Part shown: in pieces, positions 1 through 9,728 of the stretch
Layout of the letters: every line of letters begins with the position of its first letter
Numbering within the stretch: the first letter of the stretch is position 1
Assembly: GCA_023014365.1 (NCBI GenBank)
Contig: JAEBUN010000030.1
Span: forward strand, 434,001-498,000
Direction of reading: 5' to 3'
Source: Lepiota brunneoincarnata
Lineage: Eukaryota > Basidiomycota > Agaricomycetes > Agaricales > Agaricaceae
Length of the DNA stretch: 64,000 nucleotides
Translations under genes and position numbers: made by a program
Notes under the pieces: model-generated
Databases searched by the model: none
Told to the model about the DNA's origin: nothing
Seen by the model: the letters and a program-made list of their open reading frames with translations, nothing else

Positions 1-579
1 AACATAAAAAAGATAAGCCCAAGCATGTTGAAGCAAGGCAGTGGGCCCAGAAGCCCTGCAAGGAGGGAAAGTGATGAGACAACAAAGATCCTCAATTTTC
101 GAGGCAACCGCCAAGCGCAACCGGACGTGAGTGGGCTTGTTGGAAAGGCACGGGAGAGACCTTCCAGATGTAAGTTACTGTATCCCAAGGCGTTGAGAAA
201 TGGCCCCAGAACAGAGACATCTGTGTGGGGATGGTGATCAGCCAGGAAAACGTGTTTTACTTCACTGAAAGAGTGTTTCCCAGAATGTGCAATATGGCGT
301 TGGAAAGCCCTTAAAGATGCACATCGAATGGTGGTAGTAATAAGAGGAATGGTGCAGTGTGAGATTACGAAATGAGGAATGAATCTCGGCAATGTTGATG
401 GCGATGACAAGGGAAGGGGTGGGTCAATTGGGGCATGAAGTGGCGCATTCAAGAGGTGTCAGCAGGGGCTATCAAATAGCGAAAACCAATTGCTGACCCC
501 TGCAGTCGTCCCCGAGGTATACATCAATCTTCCCATTTCTACTGGGAAAATTGTTGTAAATTGTTGTATTTACTGCGAG
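1..579. other. No recognisable gene
   Basis: I see no convincing coding region here. Short open frames occur on both strands but have no domain, no plausible splice structure and no neighbour support. Confidence 0.5.
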
Positions 580-752
580 GCTCTAACTTATCAGTTCGAA
601 CGCGTTCAGGCCCATCATTTTTGAGCCTGAACCGTGAACTGAACCAACAGGCCAGGGGCTGAACCTGAACCTGAACTGGACTGAACTTTTAGGTTCAGTT
701 CAGGAGGTTCAGGTTCGAACCAAAGTTCTGAACCAAACTTCGGCACCCCTAC
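580..752. repeat. GTTCAGG-type inverted and tandem repeat, TE terminus-like
   Basis: The stretch is built from GAACCTGAAC and GGTTCAGGTT words on both strands, giving nested hairpins, and it ends in TCGGCACCCCT. Such low-complexity, self-complementary ends are typical of small DNA-transposon remnants in fungi. No second terminus or target duplication was found, so the family is not assigned. Confidence 0.4.
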
Positions 753-754
753 TT

Positions 755-1012
755 ATGCTCGATGCTTTGAATCTCAGTGCCAATGACGCCTCGGAGTTCT
801 TCCCTAATCCTCGACTCGTTGATATCCCAGCTTTGCAGGTCCATATTGAAAGCGGACCAATATTTTTAGTGGTGAAAGACTCGTTGGAGAGAGCATTTAA
901 GAAACGGCAGGGTGTGGTCAGGATCCTTCAAGTGATAGAAGGTTTCGCGTATCATAATTTGGGCTGGGAGGATGAGGAAGTGAAGCAGAAGTATTATGGA
1001 TTTGGACACTGA
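755..1012 (+). CDS. Hypothetical 85-residue ORF
   Basis: An open frame of 85 codons follows the foldback repeat directly. I do not recognise the protein. The C-terminal half is rich in charged residues with an amphipathic look, and there is no signal peptide or membrane segment. It may be the last exon of a gene whose 5' part was displaced by the repeat upstream, or chance. Nothing in the neighbourhood helps to decide. Confidence 0.2.
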   Translation: MLDALNLSANDASEFFPNPRLVDIPALQVHIESGPIFLVVKDSLERAFKKRQGVVRILQVIEGFAYHNLGWEDEEVKQKYYGFGH

Positions 1013-2150
1013 TCTGATTTGGGCCAATTCTTTAAGTCAGGGCCTTCTATGAAATGGACCCAACGTTACGTTCAATGCTAGATTATCCGTGTTATATGCT
1101 TTTATTATTCCTTCATATGCCAGCAAAGGGGGTGTAAGAATACCCCGAGGCCCCATCCAAATCCAGACTGCCGCATTAGAGGATAATACATGGATAGGTG
1201 GTCTGCACGAGATATCGTATTTTATCTAGATCCTACTCCCAGTGATTCGATACGGGGCATCAGTCAGAACCAATCGTTAATCATTGAACTGGGGGGACTA
1301 TAGCGACCACTCCATATCTTGGCACTGGCAATAAAACTGCACGTTGTCACTTGGAACAAATCATATACTAAATTGATCGAGGGTGACGAAGGCTGCAACC
1401 TCACATTCAACCCTAATCACCAATGTATTACTGAATTCCTGGAAATTTTGACGAAGTGGGGGGTTAGCCAGTCGTACAAGCTAACTCCCAATCTCTCTCA
1501 CAGCATCTATAATTGCCGTTGAACTCCGTTGGCTTCATTCTGCCATCCACAAACAGGCTGCACTCCGGAGGCCGCCATGCGACTCGAATGTCATAAGTGC
1601 TAGCAGCTCATCCCAGAAATTTCCAGGATAACCCTAAATAGTATCCGCAATGTCAAAAGGATCACTGACTTAGAACCTGGAGCTTCAACCATACTGAAGA
1701 TGAGCACTGGGGGTCGTCCGGGTTTTGTCTCACTACAGCACATATATACACAGAGCATGAACACGCACAGTCTATAATGATAATGTCTCAGTCTCTCGAG
1801 ATTGCACGAGGGCTGAGGCAAAGGGAATAGTAAAGTTCTCTACCTATACACCAGGGGATAATAGGTGGTACTCTAGGAGTGGACACATGTAGTGTAAGAT
1901 AATAGAGAGGAAAGATAGGAGAAGAAAAGAAAAATACGCAAAGGCCAGGGGGTATACACGTCTACGTCTTGACTTGCATGTTCAATGTCTTGCCATGCGC
2001 ATTCGTACCTCCAACAATTTCATGTCCTAAAACCATCGGCATTGCTGAACAGGTACCATTTGAGGGATTTAAAAAATCTTGGGATACACACTACCATGCT
2101 CACCGAATTACTGTGTTCATGAATCATTCACTGGCTTGAAAACCCAGAGT
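1013..2150. other. Intergenic, no gene recognised
   Basis: No domain-bearing frame on either strand. The stretch lies downstream of the terpene synthase relic, which is read on the minus strand and ends at 2151, so part of it may be the old 3' untranslated region. Confidence 0.45.
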
Positions 2151-3412
2151 TTATTCACAATCTGTGTCTGAAGCAACCTCCTCAGACACCTCCTTGGATT
2201 CCAGCGTCAGGATCAAACTACGTCTGATCTCGTCGCTCTTGTGGCCAAGGTAACGAGGAGTTTCAAAAGCCCAGCTGAGGGAGGAAATGTAAGTACGTGT
2301 TTTAACCCCGGGAACGGAAGATGATAACATACGTCACATGTCCGATGATCCAGCTGCCTAGCGCTTCAATATACAGCAAACCATCCCCTTCGCCGACGGT
2401 CGCTCAATACTCATTCCGCGCCGATATATAATCATCTACACACCGACGACAGCGGGCACCTACATAGTCGTATGCCTCTTGAAGACTCATGTTGCGATCC
2501 TCCATGGCAACAGCAACAAAATTGGTGTTGTGTCCCTTTTCTTGCTCCACATGATAGGACATTACATCTTAAAAATGTATATGCCAATGAGTGAGGATTC
2601 AATCAATGACGGGGAACCTAGGTAGATGCACATTTTCCCAAGCGATATGGTCCCAGACCGCATAGTATGCCTTCAACAATACTGGGTTTTCGTAGGCTTC
2701 ATTAGGTAGGTCAATGCCGAGGCAACACTCAGCAAGTGCCATAACCAGCGTGTTGACGCTGGTGGATCTTCGAAGAGAGATACAGTATATTCATCCACAG
2801 GAAGCCCCTGCCTCGCAAAGCTTGGCTTCTCTGATGGTTCCCTGTGCCCAATCTTCGCAAAGCTTGATAAATTGACGGAGGTTGTTAGATCCTGCGAACT
2901 GCCCAAGGCGGATGCGGAACCTGCAATCACTGTGGCGGTATGGTTGAACCAGGAGCGGACATTTAGGTGCTTACTCTTTGGTGATCCTCGTGATTACATT
3001 GTCATCATCCCAGGAAGGATTCTTCATTGCTTCTAGAAAGCAGAAGAAGGTGTGACTGGCATCCTCTCCACTCTGCTCATCAGTCAAATCGTCCAAGATG
3101 AATAAAATATTGAGCTAGTTCGAAGCAACTCAATCAGCAACTAATGTCAGAATGCGACCAAATGCAGCTTACCAAGTCACAAGCGATCCGGAATTGTTCA
3201 GGCCCAGCATACGGGTACGTGTGTGAGGCCAGGAGCTCAAAGAGATATAGGCTGAAGTGAGCATTTTCCTTGTCCGTTCGGAAAAAGCGGAAGCTGCTGA
3301 TCCAAGCATGAGCCTTGGGGACTACTTCTTCATAGTATGGGTTTAAGCCATCCTTGAGAGGGGCACAGTCTGCGACGAGGTCTGGCAGGCGAAACCGATG
3401 GATGCGAGTCAT
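2151..3412 (-). pseudogene. Sesquiterpene synthase pseudogene (basidiomycete class I terpene cyclase)
   Basis: Class I terpene synthases ionise farnesyl diphosphate with Mg2+ held by an aspartate-rich motif and an NSE triad. Here exon 1 (3412 to 3173) reads MTRIHRFRLPDL...SYPYAG-like family sequence ending CDL. After an intron (3172-3115) exon 2 gives FILDDLTDEQSGED, the D-D-x-x-D motif. The next intron (about 2973-2921) leads to FRIRLGQF. The NSE motif is split by another intron as WEN / DVMSYHVEQEKG. The last exon has FETPRYLG with the conserved RY pair and stops at 2151-2153. Two in-frame TGA codons (complement of 2791-2793 and 2404-2406) and a non-consensus donor after WEN break the gene. 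Family length and order are otherwise complete, so loss is fairly recent. A second relic of the same gene lies at 9.24-9.54 kb in the opposite orientation. Confidence 0.85.
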
Positions 3413-5009
3413 GAGGGCAGATATTTGATTGCTGGGGGTATAGCAGGTGAAGAGAGCTTAGGACGAAATGAAAGTAGAGATTTTATTCAAACAAGTTGAG
3501 ATTATGTCGGAACACGAGAGATTGCAGTCGAGTAGAGTACAACTGCAGGGTGTACAGGTCTTATATGTAACTGGAAAATACATTGGGAACAATAGCTTCG
3601 CACAGATAGGTGAGAGCGAGAGAGAGAAACGGAATCTGATTGGGACTGGGCAAGGCTCGGAGTATAAGATTCCCCAGAACACACAAGGGACGCAAAGTGG
3701 GTGTTGGATAAACGGTTAAAACAACTGGACTTCAGGGCAGTGAAGAATGAAGGGGGGATGGTGAGCGAAAAAATGTTACAAACTGATACAAGTCATCCTC
3801 GAAGCACGGCTTTCAATATGACAAAGGCGGACATAGGCCATATGGGATGGCACGAGGATGAGGGAGAGGCTGGCAGGAGAGTAGTTATGAATGCTCGATA
3901 ATATGAGCGCTCTAGGGATGGGCAGCTTGAGCTGGGTGCTTCAGAGAATTGTAATCCAAGGATGGCGAGAGGTTTTTAGTTTTACGAACAACCGATCGAC
4001 AATCTCCATTGCACGGAGTGGCGCGCAGTTGACGCTGGATCGTTCTAATTAGAAGCTGAGGTAGAAACGCAAGTGTTTAACTCAGACGAGCACGCTGCTT
4101 TCGTCTAAGGTAGGGCTTCGGCCTGCGAATGTGGACAGATGATGCAAGGATTACAGATAGTAACTATGATGTTCTGAGACTGTTATGGTGAGCAATGCGT
4201 CAAGATAATGCAGAATCGGGAACCCGATAATAGAGGGGGGATCATGTCCACCTGCCGTACGTGTGTGCCCCTGCGTGCATGTCATTTCTGAGGTAAGGGC
4301 TTGTTCGGCAATGTCGGGCTTAAGCCCGTTGCCTGCCGAGTTTTGTTCCCACCAATTCGGAACCTAACGATATCGAGGTCCGAGACCCAATGATTTTGAA
4401 ATGGACTACATATCCCAGGTTGGTAGGTCGGATGGTCGGCAAGCTCGGACGACCACCTCTATCTTGTTCTATACTGGCTCAATCGTTATAATTCTTGGTG
4501 TATTTGAAGCAGAAACATAGAGGGAGTATGACGAACAGCAAAGTGGACGAATGTCTCTTGGTTCAATCCCAAAACCTCGCAGTTGCACAGCTTGCTACCC
4601 TGTTTTCGGAGACAGCCGGCCTGGTACTTAAGTAAGGAGCTGGCTAAAGAATCACGCACAGACAGACAAACGAAAAAGCCGTGTTGTCTGCCTCTCACCA
4701 GGCACCGTGCCATGATGGATTCAGGTGGAGTGGGATGCCTCAGGCCCAGCCGGGAGGTCCCTGTTCTACCTACGTGTATGGGATCCTGGAGGCACCCCAG
4801 CGCGCTGGCCGGTCCGGCAGATCAATTAATATATTGATTCATATTCCCCCACAGCCATCCTCAGTTAGGTAGTCTAATTCTGTCGCTACACGAACCAAGG
4901 CGGGTTAGGGCAGCCGTTAAGCACTCTGATGAGCCCCCCCGCCGGTTCATCCAGTGACGTGCGGTGCTAATGCTGTAACCAAGAATACCTACTTGGTCAC
5001 AAGCGAGCT
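3413..5009. other. Intergenic between terpene synthase and NAT relics
   Basis: No convincing gene. 3.4-4.1 kb would contain the promoter of the terpene synthase relic. Around 4419-4505 there is a piece resembling the MITE at 39.57 kb in reverse orientation (shared GTTGGTAGGTC end and a TCTATAC-TGGC block). Open frames near 4.5-4.85 kb look like chance. Confidence 0.4.
4419..4505. mobile_element. Partial MITE relic related to the 39.57 kb element
   Basis: The sequence starts GGTTGGTAGGTCGGATGG and shares about three quarters of its bases with the reverse complement of the right half of the 197 bp MITE at 39572-39768, including the CTATACTGG block. I could not find the opposite terminus, so it is scored as a fragment. 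Confidence 0.35.
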
Positions 5010-5598
5010 ATGTATGTATTTAAGGCTAGTTCGTTCCTATTCCCCAAGTTCCCATCGACACCCACATCCATCAGTGTTAACTGGCGCTCGGAATCCTACA
5101 CTGGGGCAATAACAAAACCATATCCTGCGAGTGGCACCCTACGAGACGCTCAATGGATCAAGCATATACCATCAAAGTACTCCCCGAGTCAAGTCGTGCA
5201 GTACTTGTTCACAATCGGCTATGAGCCACAAATGGCCGAGAACGCTATTCTCTTGGGTAAATTCCCTATCAATTTGGAAAGCCTCGAGCGGGTCGTGCGG
5301 CTACACGCGCTAACGTTCCCATTCGAGAACACTGCAATGCATTAGTGCGTATGTCCTCTATCGTGACTGAGGGCAGATACTCAAACCTTCTTGTTACAGT
5401 ACGGCTGACCATCGAATGGACGTGACTCCCGAAGGGTTATTCCGTCGCCTCGTCATTGAACACAAAGGGTCATACTGCTTCAGACAGAACATATTATTGC
5501 TAGAAATGCTACATGGATTAGGCTTCAGGTAGGCCCTGCCCTACACATCACTTTAGCCCCCCCCCCCTTAATACCACTCATCCAGGGCATACGCAGTA
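5010..5598 (+). pseudogene. Arylamine N-acetyltransferase (NAT), 5' part, cut by pogo insertion
   Basis: NAT enzymes move acetyl from CoA to arylamines through a Cys-His-Asp triad. The first exon ends in a family-typical LHALTFPFENTAMH. An intron (5345-5399) follows, then DHRMDVTPEGLFRRLV and GSYCFRQN with the catalytic Cys codon at 5476-5478, then LHGLGFR and a second intron (5529-5585). Two codons later the frame runs into a pogo-like transposon at the TA of 5597-5598. If the transposon and one TA are left out, the frame continues directly into RIYEGTPPSG at 8231 onward. The start at 5010 is the first ATG of the frame; the conserved region begins about residue 50, so the true start may be later. 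The transposon and later frameshifts make the gene non-functional. Confidence 0.8.
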
Positions 5599-8230
5599 CA
5601 GTCGAAGCTGTCATAACCGATAGTTGGCAGTAGTAACCAAATCGGTTAGCAGGGATTTGGACCCCATAACCAATAAATCTGTACTATCCGATAACCGATA
5701 GGTAATTTGGGGGACCAAAACCGATAGGGACTTATGAGACGCCCATAATAGTGAATGAAATATTCTAGAACACAGCGGGTCCGACCTTTAATAACAAATT
5801 TTGTGTGACGTTTAGTGGCAATGAAATTTTTTGGTACCCTTTATTCTACCTCACATTCGAGAATCGACATTGTACAGTTATTTTCTCAAAAATGACTACT
5901 ATTTCAGTCAACATTCTCAGGAAGGGCCTTGAAGCTCTGAAAAAACAAATGCAATCACGGAAGGCAGAACTTGAAGCAGCGTTGGCCAAGAAACAGCCTA
6001 TATCAACTGGGGATGAGGATTGGCTGGATAATGAGGGAAATCTTGTCTGGGAGGAGCAAGTTGTCAGTTTACTTGGGGCATGCTCCAATGGTGATGAGAT
6101 GGAAATAGATGGATTGGGAAAGGAAGAAATGGATGCTGTTCAGAGGTTGCGAGAGGCGGCAGGTGACTTACCAAAAGTAGTGAGCAAGAAGCGGAAGCGT
6201 ATGTGAAGTGACAATTATTTTGATGACAGTCTTTGGGACTGAGTTCAATAATCAGGACCGGCACAAAATGCGAAACCAGCTGTGAAATCTGCACCACAGC
6301 ACCCACAGGCCATAACGGCCAAGAAAAAGCGATATGAACGACCCGAAAATGCCAGTCTTACAATCAAAATTGAAGCATTGGATTTTCTTCGAAATAATAG
6401 TCAGTCAGAGACTACCAGAGTCTTTCAGGAAAAATATCCAAACTTTCGAATCTCGCAACCAACAGTTTGTGAGTGGAAGAAGAATGAAGCACGATACCGC
6501 GAGGAATTTAATTCAACATACAACCCATCAACGAAACGGGTAGTCCAAACTCAGCATCCCATGGTCAATGAGATGCTTGAGCTTTGGGTCTCACAGGCCA
6601 TGGCAAAGGATCTCACACTTTCTGGGGAGGCAATTCGTCGCAAGTGGAATGATTTTGCGAAATTAGAGTGTGTTCCGGAGGATGAAAGGTTGACATTGAG
6701 TGATGGCTGGTTGGCTTGCTTTAAGAAGCGGAATGGGCTGAAGGAGTATAAGCGACATGGGGAAGCAGGATCAGCAGATCCGGAGGCAGTTACGCATGAG
6801 AGGCATCGTGTTAAGGAGTTGCTGAGGGAGAGTGGGTATTCATTGAAAAATATTTTTAACATGGATGAAACTGGCTTATTTTATGCGTGAGTTGCCAACT
6901 TGATTGGCATCGTGTCGAGAAAATGACTTATCAAATTACTCAGGATGCCACCCGATCGAGGGCTATCTGATAAAAAGGCTCCAGGTGTCAAGCGACGCAA
7001 GGTCCGCCTGACATTTGCTTTTACTATTAATGCCGATGGCACGGAGAAAAGGCCACCCATTATCATTGGGAAATATGAGAAACCACGTCCTTTCAAGAAC
7101 AAAAGTGGCGCTCAGCTTGGATACTATTATTGCTGGAATGCTAAGGCATGGATGACGTCAATTATATACCAGGAGTGGCTCAAAAAATGGGACCTCGAGT
7201 TACAGACCCAAAAGCGCAAGGTCATTCTTCTGCAGGACAACTTTTCAGGACATATTGTTCCCGAAAACCTCGAAAACATCACCGTAATCAATTTCATGCC
7301 CAACCTGACATCGTGCATCCAGCCGCTTGATCAAGGTATCATCCGCTGCTTCAAGGCTCACTACCGACGATTATATGTTGATCGTGCAATTGATCTTTAT
7401 GACTTTGGCACCACGCCTGCCAACATATACAATATCAATATCCTTGAGGCCATGCAATTGGCATGATCGGCTTGGGATACTGTTGATGTCTCAACCATGC
7501 GCCACTGCTGGAACAAGGCTGGGATTTTGCCTCTCCCCGAAGTGGCTGGAACGGGACAGGCATCCGAACCTTGTACACGGTCCGGCATTCACTCACTCCT
7601 CAACCATCCCTCCGAGTCAGAATCTGATATAGAAGATCCCATTGAAGCTGTTACAAGGCAGCTAGAGTTGAGCCTTGACTTGCTTCAGGCTTCAGGGGCA
7701 TTAAACAAGCACAACCGCATGTCTGTAGATGCACTCCTGAACCCGGAAGAGGAGGATTTAATTGCCGAGCAGGTGACTACCACTGATCAAGAGATCTTTG
7801 ATGCAGTCAAAGAGTCGCAAAAGCAAGCAGAATTGGCTGCTGCTGGAAAGAGGTTGCCTGACGAGGAAACCGGACAGCACAAAGATGAAGCAGTTCCGAC
7901 TCATCGTGATTATCTTCAAGCTCAGGCAGTCATTCAACGGTTCTTGGCTCACTCAGAGCATTCGAAATCCAACCAGCAGCTTGATAATGCGTTGAGAGCT
8001 TACACTGGTGAAATCCGGCGCAGTCAAGCTGCTTCTCTCAAGAACGCATCTATCACTGATTATTTCTTTTCGAAGGCTTGATTTGTGACGCTTTAGCACC
8101 ATGTATTGCGTCTCGAAAAAAAATTACATAATAATACTCTATTTTCTCTACTTTTTTAAACCCGATAAGCTGTCGTAACCGATAGTGCCAGGGTGTGACC
8201 GAGGCCTATCGGTTAAGAGCGATTCGACTG
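5599..8230 (+). mobile_element. pogo/Tigger-like DNA transposon inserted in the NAT gene
   Basis: The element is 2632 bp, flanked by TA target duplications at 5597-5598 and 8231-8232. Both ends start CAGTCGAA and have AACCGATAG about 16 bases in, giving imperfect inverted repeats of about 25 bp. Further ACCGATAG copies lie in both subterminal regions. It encodes one spliced transposase on the plus strand. It sits precisely inside a NAT coding exon. Confidence 0.85.
5892..8081 (+). pseudogene. pogo-type transposase (HTH-CENPB, DDE_1), one nonsense codon
   Basis: Exon 1 starts at 5892 and codes a Lys/Glu-rich segment. After an intron (about 6200-6254) exon 2 has two helix-turn-helix blocks (SLTIKIEALDFL, ...GWLACFKKRNGL, the CENP-B style DNA-binding region) and ends with the first catalytic Asp in NMDETGLF. 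After a short intron exon 3 gives the second Asp in LLQDNFSGH and the third in CIQPLDQGII. A TGA at 7464-7466 stands where CGA (Arg) fits (QLA-stop-SAWDTVD), and the same frame then runs open to 8081. The C-terminus, SITDYFFSKA, resembles a PCNA-interacting motif. With one nonsense codon the protein is probably dead, though the element looks young. Confidence 0.8.
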
Positions 8231-9008
8231 TATGTGGACGAATATATGAAGGCACACCACCCTCTGGGTCCTACACCACACCCCCACACCTCGTTTTCCT
8301 CGTCCAACCCTCTGCCAACAACAATCAAACCTATCTCGTCGACGTCGGCTTCGGCTCCATGTGCATCACACGTCCCCTCCTTCTTTCCACTGACCCTAGC
8401 AACATTAACGAAGGCATCTCGGAAACCGAGCGACATCGCTTAACCTGCACCCCGCGTGCAGACTCCAGTCTCTGTCAGTCCCATCCCCCTCTCCTTTTTC
8501 ATAATGAGTTTTGATAACAAAATTGACCCCCACAACTTTTATTCTTATTGTGTCACAGCCTCTTCTCGTGATTTTGCCACCACGACCTGTGGTCAATGGA
8601 ACCTAGAAGTATGGCACAAAAAAGCCGACCCATCTCGAGAGACCTGGCGCCTGCTCTACTCATTTGTAGAGGCGGAGTACTGGTTAACGGACATCATAAC
8701 TGGCTCACTCGAAGTAAACATGCGCTATAGCAGTTTGTTCTGGAACAACGTCTTCTGCTTCAAACTGTTTACTGTGACTGATGATGACGATCGCCATTCT
8801 CACCTGGAAAAGTCCAAGAGGCCTATTTTTCGGATGACGCTTAGGAAATGAGGTCCGGAGATGTATGGGTCCACAAACCGAGGTCGTACGTACACTTGCA
8901 ACCGAGTCGGACCGAATCCAGGCGCTGCGCGAGATCTTCGGAGTTAATTTGAAGGACGAGGACGCGGTTCATATCGTAGGCAGGGTGCCAGCATTTTCTA
9001 CATCCTGA
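8231..9008 (+). pseudogene. Arylamine N-acetyltransferase, 3' part
   Basis: The frame resumes after the pogo element with GRIYEGTPPSG, then PPHLVFLVQ with the triad His codon at 8287-8289, and YLVDVGFGS with the triad Asp at 8341-8343. The C-terminal region is recognisable as WNLEVWHKK, WRLLYSFVEAEYWLTD and, in a shifted frame, TEVVRTLATESDRIQALREI, ending at a TGA at 9006-9008. At least two frame changes (about 8480-8590 and about 8850-8880) and a TGA after MTLRK show decay beyond the transposon insertion. Together with 5010-5598 all three triad residues are still encoded. Confidence 0.75.
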
Positions 9009-9239
9009 TTATTCTGCTATTACAAGATTATGTAGAAATGAATGGACTTGTTAGTGGCGAAGGCCGAGACGGATTCCCACGCTACGTCGGTCCCCTGAGT
9101 TGGAAGAGGCTGGGAAAAGGGTCAACGGGGAGTGGACCCACAACGTAAATGGAGGGATTGTTGCCGCAACCCTCAACTTCCCAAAATAGCCGGGAGGTGC
9201 ATACATACATACAGCTTAGCTAACAAAAAAAACACTTCC

Positions 9240-9540
9240 TACGACCAATATTTTATTCTCCTTCGACGATTTTACTGATGAACAAAGCGGAGAGGATGCC
9301 AGTCGCACCTTCTTCTGCCTTCTGTAAGCAATGAGAAATCCTGCCTGGGATGACGACAAGATAATCACGAGGATCACCAGAGAGTAAGCACGTAAATGTC
9401 CCCTCCTGGCCCGACAACGCCGACACAACGAGCACAGCTTCCGGATCCGCCTTGGGCAGCTCGCAGGTTTCAACAACCTCCGTCGATTTATTAAACCTTA
9501 CGAAGATTAGGCACACGCTAGAGCGCTCTACTACAGGTCA
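9240..9540 (+). pseudogene. Second terpene synthase relic, exons 2-3 only
   Basis: NILFSFDDFTDEQSGEDASR matches the D-D-x-x-D exon of the pseudogene at 2.15-3.41 kb closely in DNA and protein. The following intron (gtaagcacgtaaatg...) is also conserved, then FRIRLGQLAGFNNLRRFIK. A TAA at 9325-9327 replaces the Glu codon of LEAM, and a TAG stands in place of the Trp of EDWA. No N-terminal exon and no NSE exon are present. It is a fragment of an old duplicate in inverted orientation relative to the first. Confidence 0.75.
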
Positions 9541-9728
9541 AATCGCACCTCTATCATCCGGTAGGGGTCCCATCTCGCAGCTATACTTATATGCAAATTA
9601 AAGGTTTTATGGCTTTGAGCACTCCAAGTGTTTTACCGGGGCACTGAAAGCTAGGAGACCCTTTGCAAACAGCATTTCATTGAATCAAATCAAGATCAAG
9701 GACACCAGAACAATGCTTTCAAAATAAT

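Noticed and set aside
4583..4872. Overlapping ORFs at 4.5-4.9 kb as a gene
   Set aside because: Low-quality translations on both strands without conserved features or splice sites.
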